This document shows positions 45,112 to 53,191 of a DNA stretch of 64,000 nt, in pieces. The number at the start of each line of letters is the position of its first letter. Within the stretch, counting starts at the first letter, position 1. The position numbers were made by a program, and so were the translations under genes. The DNA comes from Sphingopyxis terrae subsp. terrae NBRC 15098 (GTDB lineage: Bacteria; Pseudomonadota; Alphaproteobacteria; Sphingomonadales; Sphingomonadaceae). Location of the stretch: assembly GCF_001598815.1 (NCBI RefSeq), contig NZ_BCZQ01000003.1, positions 496,001 through 560,000 on the forward strand, given 5' to 3'. The notes beneath the pieces are model-generated. The model saw only the letters and a program-made list of their open reading frames with translations, was not told where the DNA came from and did not search any database.

Positions 45112-46645
45112 CAATTAACTCCTCGTGGCCAATTCTCGGCAAGGTGAAGCTGAACCGCGCGCCGCCGCCGGGCACCGGATCGACCCGGATCTTCCCGCCA
45201 TGTGCCTCGACGATAGTGCGCGAGATCGACAAGCCCACGCCCATACCGGTGCGCTTCGTGGTTATGAAGGGCTGAAACAATTGCGCCGCCACGGCGGGAT
45301 CGATGCCGGGGCCATTGTCGGTCACGGTGGCCCGGGCCATGTCGCCATCGGACTCGATCCCGATCGTCATTTCGCGGTTTCCCGCGGCCGTATCGGCAAA
45401 AGCGTCGACCGCATTGCGGACGAGATTGAGCACCACCTGCTGAATCTGCACCTTGTCGACGAGCACCAGATCGACGGCTGGATCGAAGGCGAAGCGAATG
45501 CGGATATCATGTTCGCGCGCACCTACCAGCGCAAGCGCGCTCGCCTCCTCGACGAGCTTGGGCAGGCTTTCGACCGTTCGCTCGGTTTCGCCGCGTGCGA
45601 CGAAATCGCGCAGCCGCCGGATGATGTCGCCCGCGCGCAGAGCTTCTGCCGCCGCCCGTTCAACGGCGTCGGTCAGCCGATCCATCGCAACCTCCTCGCG
45701 CGCCAGAAGGATCCGGCTGCCTTTAAGATAATTGGCGATCGCCGACAGCGGCTGGTTGATCTCGTGCGCCAGCGCCGACGCCATCTCGCCCAGACTGGTA
45801 AGACGGGAAACGTGGACGAGTTCGTTCTGCAGTTCCTGTAAACGCGCCTCGGCCTTCTGGTTCTCGGTGAGGTCACGAATGAAACCGGTGAAAAAGCGTT
45901 CGCCGCCGGCCCGCATCTCGCCGACCGACAATTCGATCGGAAAGGTCGAGCCGTCGCGCCGCTCTCCTACGACCACGCGCCCCTTCCCGATGATCCGCCG
46001 TTCGCCGGTGCGGTAGTAGCGATCGAGATAATCGTCATGCGCGCCGCGGTAGGGTTCAGGCATCAGCAGGCGCACGTTGCGGCCCACTATCTCCTTTGCC
46101 GGCCAGCCAAACATGCGTGTCGCTGCTGGACTGAAGTCACGGATATCGCCAGCTTCGTCAATGACTACCATCGCGTCGGGCACCGTCTCCAGAACCGAAC
46201 GGAGATGCGCTTCGCGCGCGGCGAGGCTGGCGGCAGCCCTCTCGGTTTCGACCCGCGCGTGCTGGAACCATTCGCCGCCGATGGCAATCGCCAGCGAAAT
46301 TAGCAGGAATGACGCAGCCGCTATCCAGCTCCCGCCGGCAAGAGGGCCCGACAGGCTGTCGCACCACAAGCCCGCCGCCGCGCCCGCCAGGGCCGCCAGG
46401 AGGCCGGCGCGCCATCCCGAAAGAGCGCCCGCCAGGACCACGCCGGGCACGAAGAAGATGAAGGTTGCGCGCTGGCCCAGCTCGTCGGCGAAAGCGAGGC
46501 GGACGCCGGCGCCCGAGGCGATGGCAACCAATGCGAGCGCCAGCGCCTGCGCCACCGGAAGCCGGGGCAGAAAGCGGCTCACAAAGCTGGCACGCTGGAC
46601 CTCCGGTAAATCCCTTAGGGGAGGTACGGTAGGGACATCATCCAA
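45101..46645 (-). CDS. fixL: oxygen-sensing FixL-like PAS histidine kinase
   Basis: 514 residues. N-terminal four hydrophobic segments (about 25-130, DUF4118/MASE1-like), a PAS domain (about 145-260) and a HisKA/HATPase core: [20 protein letters not shown] (phospho-His) and [12 protein letters not shown] (N box), [18 protein letters not shown]. In the PAS domain, [20 protein letters not shown] then [20 protein letters not shown] aligns with FixL: the haem ligand His in GAHDDY and the two Arg positions (DRY, GKGR) that gate O2 signalling. So a haem sensor is strongly indicated. Next gene fixJ. Confidence 0.92.
   Translation of the reverse strand: MDDVPTVPPLRDLPEVQRASFVSRFLPRLPVAQALALALVAIASGAGVRLAFADELGQRATFIFFVPGVVLAGALSGWRAGLLAALAGAAAGLWCDSLSGPLAGGSWIAAASFLLISLAIAIGGEWFQHARVETERAAASLAAREAHLRSVLETVPDAMVVIDEAGDIRDFSPAATRMFGWPAKEIVGRNVRLLMPEPYRGAHDDYLDRYYRTGERRIIGKGRVVVGERRDGSTFPIELSVGEMRAGGERFFTGFIRDLTENQKAEARLQELQNELVHVSRLTSLGEMASALAHEINQPLSAIANYLKGSRILLAREEVAMDRLTDAVERAAAEALRAGDIIRRLRDFVARGETERTVESLPKLVEEASALALVGAREHDIRIRFAFDPAVDLVLVDKVQIQQVVLNLVRNAVDAFADTAAGNREMTIGIESDGDMARATVTDNGPGIDPAVAAQLFQPFITTKRTGMGVGLSISRTIVEAHGGKIRVDPVPGGGARFSFTLPRIGHEELIDGE
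46605..46634. promoter_or_regulatory. possible FixJ-type site upstream of fixL/aox
   Basis: GGTAAATCCCTTAGG (46605-46619) and TACGGTAGGGAC (46625-46636 region) lie at the 5' edge of fixL, about 100 bases before aox. They resemble the TTA-n-CCCTTA form of FixJ boxes loosely and show a repeated T(T/G)AGGG pattern. Tentative. Confidence 0.25.
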
Positions 46646-46725
46646 ATTTCCGCGCTCCTCTCTCCGGCCTACTTCATCCCCATCGACGGCATCTCTACCC
46701 CTGCCGCCGGAACGGAGATGTTCCC

Positions 46726-47415
46726 ATGACTGCCCCTTTCATCGATCTCAGCGTCCATCACAACCCCAAGGGTCTGTCCGATCGTGTCGCTTATGGCTTC
46801 ACCAAGGCCCTGCGCTGGTGCGCCGACACTTTTTTCGCCGAGCGCTACGGTCATCGCGCCGTGGTTCTGGAAACGGTCGCCGCTGTGCCGGGCATGGTCG
46901 GTGCCACGATCAACCATCTCACGTGCCTGCGCCGCATGTGCGACGACAGGGGCTGGATAAAGACGCTCATGGACGAGGCCGAGAATGAGCGCATGCACCT
47001 CATGACCTTCATCGAGATCTCCAAGCCGACGCTCTTCGAGCGGGCGGTGATCATCGGCGTGCAATGGGTGTTCTATGTCTGCTTCTTCGCGCTCTATCTC
47101 ATCAGTTCCAAGACAGCGCACCGCGTCGTGGGCTATTTCGAGGAAGAGGCGGTCATCAGCTACACACATTATCTTGCCGAGATCGACGAGGGCCGCAGCG
47201 CGAACGTCCCGGCCCCCCAGATCGCCAAACATTATTGGGGCCTGCCCGCCGATGCGACGTTGCGTGACGTCGTCCTGGTCGTTCGCGCCGACGAGGCGCA
47301 CCACCGCGATGTCAACCACGGCTTCGCCAACGAGCTCGCCGGTCTGCCCGTCGGCGCGGTGGCCGAGTGTCCGCCGCATGTGACGCTGGAACCCAATTGG
47401 AAGAAGGCGGCTTGA
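46726..47415 (+). CDS. aox: alternative (cyanide-insensitive) ubiquinol oxidase
   Basis: 229 residues. Start [20 protein letters not shown]. Di-iron ligands are visible in order: [24 protein letters not shown] (E and E-x-x-H), [29 protein letters not shown] (E-x-x-H). Two membrane-associated helices ([19 protein letters not shown]). It oxidises ubiquinol with O2 to water without proton pumping and resists cyanide and NO. The haemoglobins downstream and fixLJ upstream suggest use under hypoxia or NO stress. Confidence 0.94.
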   Translation: MTAPFIDLSVHHNPKGLSDRVAYGFTKALRWCADTFFAERYGHRAVVLETVAAVPGMVGATINHLTCLRRMCDDRGWIKTLMDEAENERMHLMTFIEISKPTLFERAVIIGVQWVFYVCFFALYLISSKTAHRVVGYFEEEAVISYTHYLAEIDEGRSANVPAPQIAKHYWGLPADATLRDVVLVVRADEAHHRDVNHGFANELAGLPVGAVAECPPHVTLEPNWKKAA

Positions 47416-47444
47416 GCGCAGGCCCAAGGCAAGGAGAGAAGGGC

Positions 47445-47789
47445 ATGGATCGGCCGGTTACACTTCTGGCGAGCGATCTCGCCCTTCGCTCCGCGCTCGG
47501 TTTTTTGCTGACGCTCGAGGGGTTTGACATTCGCGGCGACGCCGACCGCGCCACCGGTTCCGTGTGCTTGGTCGTCGACCAGGGCTTTCGCGGCGACGGA
47601 CTGGCATGGCTTGCCGGCCTTCGCGCCGCCGGGAACTCGTCGCCAGCCATCGTGCTCACGACGCATCCTGACCGCGTCGTTCGCGCCTCGGCCGTGGCGC
47701 TCGGCGCGCGGCTGATAGAAAAGCCGCTGACGGGCGACGAATTGACCGATGCCCTGACCGAAATCCTGACCCATCGCCCCGCCGATTGA
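47445..47789 (+). CDS. atypical receiver-like domain protein
   Basis: 114 residues. MDRPVTLLASDLALRSALGF follows the receiver fold but with a single acidic residue in the first pocket; VCLVVDQGFRGDGLAWLAGL has the expected Asp position and LIEKPLTGDELTDALTEIL the conserved Lys. It resembles REC domains with reduced phosphorylation chemistry. Lies between aox and globin, start 47445 with AAGGAGAGAAGGGC, so it belongs to the operon. Role is unclear; it may act as a signal sink or partner of FixL. Confidence 0.75.
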   Translation: MDRPVTLLASDLALRSALGFLLTLEGFDIRGDADRATGSVCLVVDQGFRGDGLAWLAGLRAAGNSSPAIVLTTHPDRVVRASAVALGARLIEKPLTGDELTDALTEILTHRPAD

Positions 47790-47824
47790 CCGCCGCGACA
47801 CCTATCGAAACAAAGGAATATACT

Positions 47825-48274
47825 ATGCGCACCGCCTCTCCCCAAGCCATGGCCATCGTCAAATCGACCGCTCCGGCGCTCGAGAAGCACGGCGTCGAGA
47901 TCACCACCGCCATGTACACGCGGCTCTTTTGCGACCCTGCCATTGAGGCGCTGTTCGACAAGGCGGCCCAGCGCAGCGGCGAGCAGCCGCGACGCCTTGC
48001 GGGCGCCATCCTTGCCTACGCGCGCAATATCGACAAGCTTGCGAACCTCGGCACGGCGGTCTCGCGCATGGTCGCGCGCCATGTCGAGACCGGCGTCAAG
48101 GCCGAACACTATCCCTATGTCGCCGAAGCCCGGCTTCCTGCGATCCGCGACGTGCTCGGGGCCGACGTCGCTACCGACGAGGTGCTGGCGGCTTGGGGAG
48201 AGGCTTATTGGATGCTCGCCGACATTCTCATCGCAGCCGAGGCGCAAGCCTATGAAGACGCCTTAGCAGCCTGA
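47825..48274 (+). CDS. single-domain haemoglobin (flavohaemoglobin-type globin)
   Basis: 149 residues; start MRTASPQAMAIVKSTAPALE. Globin core: ITTAMYTRLFCDPAIEALFD, MVARHVETGVKAEHYPYVAE with the proximal His (ARH), and GEAYWMLADILIAAEAQAYE. Similar to Vitreoscilla haemoglobin and the N-terminal domain of Hmp but without a reductase. Such proteins bind O2 and, with a reductase, detoxify NO. Operon with aox. ATG 47825. Confidence 0.93.
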   Translation: MRTASPQAMAIVKSTAPALEKHGVEITTAMYTRLFCDPAIEALFDKAAQRSGEQPRRLAGAILAYARNIDKLANLGTAVSRMVARHVETGVKAEHYPYVAEARLPAIRDVLGADVATDEVLAAWGEAYWMLADILIAAEAQAYEDALAA

Positions 48275-48287
48275 CCGGGTAGACCGA

Positions 48288-48671
48288 ATGCAACCGCAAT
48301 TATCCGAGCAGGACCTCGCGAAGCTCATTCCCGAATTTTACGCGCGGGTCAGGGCCGATCCGGTTCTTGGTCCGGTCTTCAACCGCGCAATCGCGGACTG
48401 GGACGAGCATCTTGAAAAGCTGCAAGCATTCTGGTCGTCGATCATGCTGACGAGCGGGCGTTACAAGGGCCAGCCGATGGTCGCCCATCTGCGTCACGAA
48501 GGTGCCATGACCAAGGCGAATTTCGACCGCTGGCTGGCGTTGTGGCGAAGAACCACCGGAGATCTTCTCGATCCGGGTATTGCGGCCGCACTTCAGGCGA
48601 AGGCAGCGCGGATCGCCGAAAGCCTGCAGCTTAGCGTCCAGTTCCAGCGTGAACGATTGGCGAGATCATGA
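48288..48671 (+). CDS. group III truncated haemoglobin
   Basis: 127 residues. YARVRADPVLGPVFNRAIAD, DEHLEKLQAFWSSIMLTSGR, YKGQPMVAHLRHEGAMTKAN and FDRWLALWRRTT match trHbIII: WSS..LxTGRYKGxP and the proximal His in AHLRH. This group (Campylobacter Ctb type) is linked to NO and oxygen handling. Stop overlaps the DUF1971 ATG (4 bases). Confidence 0.94.
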   Translation: MQPQLSEQDLAKLIPEFYARVRADPVLGPVFNRAIADWDEHLEKLQAFWSSIMLTSGRYKGQPMVAHLRHEGAMTKANFDRWLALWRRTTGDLLDPGIAAALQAKAARIAESLQLSVQFQRERLARS

Positions 48672-48955
48672 CGACCACCCTGCCCGCCGGTGTTCGATCC
48701 TACAAACGAACCGCCACATTTACTGAAGCGACGACGCCCGCTGCCTTGATGAGCGACCATGCGACGAAAGAGGGCGTCTGGGGTCTGATTCACGTCGAAG
48801 AGGGCAGATTGCGCTACCTTGTGACCGACGAACGACGGCTCGCTTCCGAAATAATCATCACGCCGGAGAGCGAACCGGGCATTGTCGAACCTACGATCGC
48901 GCACAGAGTCGAAGCGGTTGGGCGAGTGCGGTTCTTCGTTGAATTCCTGCGCTGA
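48668..48955 (+). CDS. DUF1971 family protein
   Basis: 95 residues. LPAGVRSYKRTATFTEATTP, KEGVWGLIHVEEGRLRYLVT, TPESEPGIVEPTIAHRVEAV, a small cupin-like DUF1971 (TehB N-terminal-like) domain. Often encoded beside truncated haemoglobins in proteobacteria and associated with NO response. ATGA overlap with the trHbIII gene. Ends the operon. Confidence 0.9.
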   Translation: MTTTLPAGVRSYKRTATFTEATTPAALMSDHATKEGVWGLIHVEEGRLRYLVTDERRLASEIIITPESEPGIVEPTIAHRVEAVGRVRFFVEFLR

Positions 48956-49038
48956 ACCTCGAGCGCGCAGCCCGCGCGCGGCGGCTCGCCGATTCCGGGG
49001 GAGTATCTCAGGGACGCGGCCGTTCCCGGCGCCTTCGG

Positions 49039-49443
49039 CTAGCCGAGCTTCGACAGATGCTTGACGAGCAGGGGCTGGAGTTGTCGCAGCTCTTCGCGAT
49101 GTGCCGCAGACAGAATTGACAGGATATCAAGTGCCTGTGGTGTCAGTCTGAGCAAAGCCCGCCGGCGATCGGATTGCGTCAGCTCGCGGCGAACAAGACC
49201 CAATGTCTCGAGCCGGTCTATCAACTCGGACGCGGAGTGAGGTTTCACGATCAGGCGCCGTGCAACATATCCGACCGTCGCTTCGTCGGGCGGCGCCCCG
49301 CGGATCGCCAACAGCGCCTGGTGCTGTTGCGGCTTCAACCCCGCTTCCGCTGCCTTGGTCTCGCTGAAAACCTGGAAGCGCCGCAGCGCGTACCGGAATT
49401 CGGCCAGTGCGGCATAATCGATGTCCGTCGAATTCGCAGCCAT
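49039..49443 (-). CDS. MarR-family regulator of the ClC operon
   Basis: 134 residues. Winged HTH: ALLAIRGAPPDEATVGYVAR, RLIVKPHSASELIDRLETLG, LVRRELTQSDRRRALLRLTP with the typical DRR in the wing. Divergent from the ClC gene by 69 bases with a 25-base palindrome between. It is likely to repress ClC and itself. Ligand unknown. Confidence 0.92.
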   Translation of the reverse strand: MAANSTDIDYAALAEFRYALRRFQVFSETKAAEAGLKPQQHQALLAIRGAPPDEATVGYVARRLIVKPHSASELIDRLETLGLVRRELTQSDRRRALLRLTPQALDILSILSAAHREELRQLQPLLVKHLSKLG

Positions 49444-49458
49444 GAACGCCCCTGATTG

Positions 49459-49483
49459 AATTATATCGCATTACGATATAATT
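49459..49483. promoter_or_regulatory. 25-base palindrome, MarR operator 1
   Basis: Perfect 10-base arms AATTATATCG and CGATATAATT separated by CATTA, 15 bases before the MarR start (49443) and 29 bases before the ClC start (49513). The central part is repeated, inverted, after the ClC gene (51307). MarR proteins bind such sites. Binding is inferred. Confidence 0.8.
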
Positions 49484-49512
49484 GCGCCGCCTCCGTCATT
49501 CGAAAGAGGCAT

Positions 49513-51303
49513 ATGGTGAGCTTTCCTTCTGCACGAACGATTTCCGGCCATCAACTTGCCGACCATAGCGCCGACGCCAGAATGATATTTCTTTCGCTTC
49601 TGGCGCCGGTGGTCGGCACAGGCGGGGCGTTCGGCGCGTGGGTCCTGATCAAATCGATCGCCCTCGCCACCAACGCCTTCTGGTTTGGACGGATTTCGGC
49701 CGAAGCGGCGGAAATCTCGGATGCCGCCGTGGGTTTGGCCGTGGTTGCCGTCCCCGTGATCGGCAGCCTGATCATCGGTCTGATGGCGCGGTTCGGTTCG
49801 GAGAAGATCCGCGGCCACGGTATTCCCGAAGCGATCGAGACGATCCTGTTCGGTGAAAGCCGCTTGTCGCTGAAAGTCGCAATTCTCAAGCCGATATCTG
49901 CCGCCATTTCGATCGGAAGTGGGGGGCCATTCGGAGCCGAAGGACCGATCATCATGACAGGTGGCGCCGTCGGCTCGCTCTTTGCCCAGTGTTTTCACCT
50001 TAGCGCGGCGGAACGAAAGACCTTGCTCGTGGCCGGCGCTGCCGCGGGCATGACCGCCATTTTCGGAACGCCGATGGCCGCGATCCTGCTCGCGGTCGAA
50101 ATTCTCCTGTTCGAATGGAAGCCGAGAAGCTTTGTTCCGGTCGTCATCAGTGTTCTGGTCGCCGCTGCATGGCGCCCCGGACTGATCGGAGATGGCGCGA
50201 TGTTCCCCGGTATCTGGCCCTCGCCGGACGTCGGCTGGATCGTCGCCGCCTCGGCCGGCATCGGGATAGTTGCAGGCCTGCAGGCCGCGCTGCTTTCCAC
50301 CTTCCTCTACCGGGTCGAAGACCTGTTCCACCGTCTGCCGGTCCACTGGATGTGGTGGCCGGCGATCGGGGCCACAGTCGTAGGCGTTGGCGGTTTGATC
50401 GATGCGCGCGTTCTTGGCGCCGGCTATTCGAATATCCAGTCGCTGATCGATGGCTCGATGGCGTTGCGCGCAGCCATCGTCCTGCTGATTGCAAAAGCCA
50501 TTGTCTGGCTCGTGGCTCTCGGGTCGGGGACGTCCGGCGGGGTGCTCGCACCCCTTCTCATTCTGGGGGGAGCAACGGGCTACATCCTCGGTCTCTGGCT
50601 ACCCGGTTCGCAGGGCTTCTGGGCGATGATCGGGATGGCGGGCATCCTGAGTGGCGCGATGCGGGCGCCGCTTACCGGCATCATATTTGCCGCAGAATTG
50701 ACGGGCCGTTTCGATGCGCTTCCGGCCCTTATCGCCGGATCCGGCTTCGCCTATGCAATCAGCGTTCTGTGTATGCGGCGCTCGATTCTCACCGAGAAAA
50801 TCGCTCGCCGCGGACGGCACATCCTGCAGGAATATATCGTCGATCCGCTCGACATGCAGCAGGCTGGCCAGCTCATGACGCCCGCGCCTGACACGCTGCC
50901 GGCCGAAATGACGATCGGCCCGGCTCTGCGATTTTTCACCGACGAGGCGATTCATCGTAGTTATCCTGTCGTCGATGCCGAGGGATGCCTCGTCGGGCTC
51001 GCATCGCGATCGGACGCGCTGCGATGGAAGATAGGTGCTTTCGATGAGGCCGCGACGCTCGGCGAAACGCTTTCGGACGCATCGCAAGCAGTGGCTCATC
51101 CCGAAACGCCCTGCGGCATTGTCGCAGACCTCATGGTCGAGACAGGCGTTGCGCGCGTGCCGATCGTCGAACGCGAGACGGGCAAAGTGGTGGGGATACT
51201 ATCCCGCCAGGACTTGCTCAAGGCGCGACGAGCGCAGCAGAGCGCCGAGACGAAGCGAAGACGTTTTGTCCGGCGGGATCTGGCCGGTTCGACACCCGAT
51301 TGA
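49513..51303 (+). CDS. ClC-family chloride channel/antiporter with CBS domain
   Basis: 596 residues, ATG 49513 with AAAGAGG upstream. About 11 membrane helices of the voltage-gated ClC fold: ISIGSGGPFGAEGPIIMTGG (selectivity/gating region with Glu), GSGTSGGVLAPLLILGG, and GILSGAMRAPLTGIIFAAEL. C-terminal CBS pair from about residue 460: LMTPAPDTLPAEMTIGPALR and FFTDEAIHRSYPVVDAEGCL. The gating Glu position is present, favouring Cl-/H+ exchange, but the flanking residues differ from E. coli ClcA. Two palindromes flank it. Confidence 0.93.
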   Translation: MVSFPSARTISGHQLADHSADARMIFLSLLAPVVGTGGAFGAWVLIKSIALATNAFWFGRISAEAAEISDAAVGLAVVAVPVIGSLIIGLMARFGSEKIRGHGIPEAIETILFGESRLSLKVAILKPISAAISIGSGGPFGAEGPIIMTGGAVGSLFAQCFHLSAAERKTLLVAGAAAGMTAIFGTPMAAILLAVEILLFEWKPRSFVPVVISVLVAAAWRPGLIGDGAMFPGIWPSPDVGWIVAASAGIGIVAGLQAALLSTFLYRVEDLFHRLPVHWMWWPAIGATVVGVGGLIDARVLGAGYSNIQSLIDGSMALRAAIVLLIAKAIVWLVALGSGTSGGVLAPLLILGGATGYILGLWLPGSQGFWAMIGMAGILSGAMRAPLTGIIFAAELTGRFDALPALIAGSGFAYAISVLCMRRSILTEKIARRGRHILQEYIVDPLDMQQAGQLMTPAPDTLPAEMTIGPALRFFTDEAIHRSYPVVDAEGCLVGLASRSDALRWKIGAFDEAATLGETLSDASQAVAHPETPCGIVADLMVETGVARVPIVERETGKVVGILSRQDLLKARRAQQSAETKRRRFVRRDLAGSTPD

Positions 51304-51306
51304 TTT

Positions 51307-51327
51307 TTATATCGTAATGCGATATAA
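51307..51327. promoter_or_regulatory. 21-base palindrome, MarR operator 2
   Basis: Arms TTATATCG (51307-51314) and CGATATAA (51320-51327), centre TAATG, the exact reverse complement of the core of operator 1. It begins 3 bases after the ClC stop and precedes the membrane-protein gene at 51393 by 65 bases. This suggests that the downstream pair is in the same regulon. Confidence 0.78.
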
Positions 51328-51392
51328 TTATGCGCGTCGCCGATCTTCGCGACAATTGGTCGATCGGCGCCAGCAGGCGAACGATAGTGTAG

Positions 51393-51704
51393 ATGCTCAG
51401 CGACCTGATGGAAGCCCTCGGGCTGGTTCTGGGGAGCTTCGCGGTGGCGGCCGCATCGGTCATCACGGTGTGGAGCGCCTTCGGACGATCGCATCACCCC
51501 GAATGGAGCGCTCCCGCGCTCCTGATTGCTCTGTCTCTCGCGATCGCCATGCGTCTGGTCCGCGGCGAGCTATTGTCGATGGCCGCGATATTGCTGACGA
51601 TCGCCGCCCCATTTATGTGGATGGAAGGACGAAGGCGCAAACACGGATCGAAAGCGCCAGCGGGCCCCGGCACGCGGCGTGGGCCGTTCAATGGAAGGAC
51701 ATGA
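51393..51704 (+). CDS. small two-/three-helix membrane protein
   Basis: 103 residues. MLSDLMEALGLVLGSFAVAA, ASVITVWSAFG, ALLIALSLAIAMRLV and LLSMAAILLTIAAPFMW are hydrophobic segments with a basic C-terminal tail. No family recognised. 65 bases after MarR operator 2. The stop overlaps the next gene (ATGA). Confidence 0.6.
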   Translation: MLSDLMEALGLVLGSFAVAAASVITVWSAFGRSHHPEWSAPALLIALSLAIAMRLVRGELLSMAAILLTIAAPFMWMEGRRRKHGSKAPAGPGTRRGPFNGRT

Positions 51705-51943
51705 GCATGCAGCCAAAACCGTTCCTGTCGCGCTACCCCGTCATCGTTTCCTCGATCAACGGCCGGCGCCGGCCAGGGAAAGCAGAAATCCGCACGGTGG
51801 CGGTCCGGATATTTCACGAAATTCATGGGATCGGCCCAAACCGGACCCGCCGGCTCCGGCAAGCGCTGCTGATCGCGCGCGGCGCCTTGGGTTTGGCGCC
51901 TTCAAGCGAAGGCGCTTCCGCGATGCGTGGCCCGGGGGCGTGA
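51701..51943 (+). CDS. hypothetical small basic protein
   Basis: 80 residues: MSMQPKPFLSRYPVIVSSIN then GRRRPGKAEIRTVAVRIFHE and IHGIGPNRTRRLRQALLIAR. Strongly basic, no membrane segment. The start is fixed by ATGA overlap and GGAAGGAC. No family recognised; it may bind nucleic acid given its charge, which is speculation. Confidence 0.5.
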   Translation: MSMQPKPFLSRYPVIVSSINGRRRPGKAEIRTVAVRIFHEIHGIGPNRTRRLRQALLIARGALGLAPSSEGASAMRGPGA

Positions 51944-52126
51944 TGTGTCAGGTCCCATCGCGAGCGTGAAAGTTGGCGCCTTTCCATGTCCGGAAGCGCA
52001 AGCGTCACTCGATTGCAACGGTTTCGATCGACCGCCACCCCGGTCTTTCGTGCTGATGCGGCGCTCGGACGCGAATATTCGGCATGAACGCCCGCTGGTG
52101 GGCGCCGCCAAAATGACAAACCATGC

Positions 52127-53071
52127 TCAGCGGTCGGCAGGAATGGACTGTTCGACTGATTGACGAGCAATGCGGGAGGCGCTGAAAATCCCTGCGCCGA
52201 TCAGGCTCATGCCGACAAGATGGAACCATCTGAACGGTTCGGAGAGGATAAATACGGCGAGCATGGCGCCGATAACTGGCATGATGTTGAGATAAAGCCC
52301 GGTTGCTGCCGAACCGAGCAACTCGACCCCGCGATTGAAAAAGAGATAGGCGATAAGCGAGGGAAACAGGCAGACGTAGCCAATCGCCATCCAGCTTTCA
52401 GAACTGCTTTCTATCAATCGGCCGTCAATGATCTCGGCCAGATAGAAGGGCGCGATCACGACAATGCCGATCACGAAGGTTGCCGCCAGAAAGCTCAGTG
52501 GATGAACGGCCGGACGTTTGCGCAACAGAACGGAATAGAAGGACCAGACGACAACCGCGACGCAGATCACGAGATCTCCCGAATTGAATTCCAGTTCGAG
52601 AAGCGAGGACAGATCACCGCCCAGAATGATCATCAGCGCCCCGGTGATCGAGAGACATATGCCGATGACCTGCGGCAACCGGACATACTCCCCGAAAACG
52701 AGAGCACCGAGCATGAGAATCAGCGCAGGCTGCATCGACTGGAGCAGCAGGCCGTTGACTGCCGTGGTCGTTTGAAGGCCGGTGTAGAGGAGGGTGTTGA
52801 AGGTTCCGATCCCCAGAGCCCCCAGCAACAGCAGCCAGCGCCAGTGCGTTTTGAGGGTAGCGAAGTCTCGTCGCAGATGGGGCCATGCAAACGGCAACAA
52901 CAACAGAAAGGCCAAGGCCCATCGCCACCAGGCTAGCGCGACCGGCGGCATCACATCGCGCGCCGCGCGACCGACAATCGAATTGCCAGCCCAGAACAGT
53001 GCGGTAAATGTCAGCAGGAGATAGGGGCGCGACCAGACCCAGCCGGTCATTCGCTCCAGAAGTGCGGGCAT
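52127..53071 (-). CDS. EamA-type (DMT) transporter
   Basis: 314 residues from ATG 53071 (MPALLERMTGWVWSRPYLLL); two earlier in-frame starts are less likely. Ten transmembrane helices in two EamA halves: LFWAGNSIVGRAARDVMPPV, ALAWWRWALAFLLLLPF (half 1) and LSFLAATFVIGIVVIAPFYL (half 2). Typical drug/metabolite or amino-acid exporter. Independent of the sugar locus downstream on the same strand (120-base gap). Confidence 0.92.
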   Translation of the reverse strand: MPALLERMTGWVWSRPYLLLTFTALFWAGNSIVGRAARDVMPPVALAWWRWALAFLLLLPFAWPHLRRDFATLKTHWRWLLLLGALGIGTFNTLLYTGLQTTTAVNGLLLQSMQPALILMLGALVFGEYVRLPQVIGICLSITGALMIILGGDLSSLLELEFNSGDLVICVAVVVWSFYSVLLRKRPAVHPLSFLAATFVIGIVVIAPFYLAEIIDGRLIESSSESWMAIGYVCLFPSLIAYLFFNRGVELLGSAATGLYLNIMPVIGAMLAVFILSEPFRWFHLVGMSLIGAGIFSASRIARQSVEQSIPADR

Positions 53072-53191
53072 GCCAAGCTCCGGCTTATGGGGCGAAAGTT
53101 GCGAGCGCCGCGCTGGCGCATTGCTCGTTGCTTGCCGATCCACCCGAGCCTGCGACCACAGGCAGCTTTTGCCCCGGCAAATGCGATGCCG

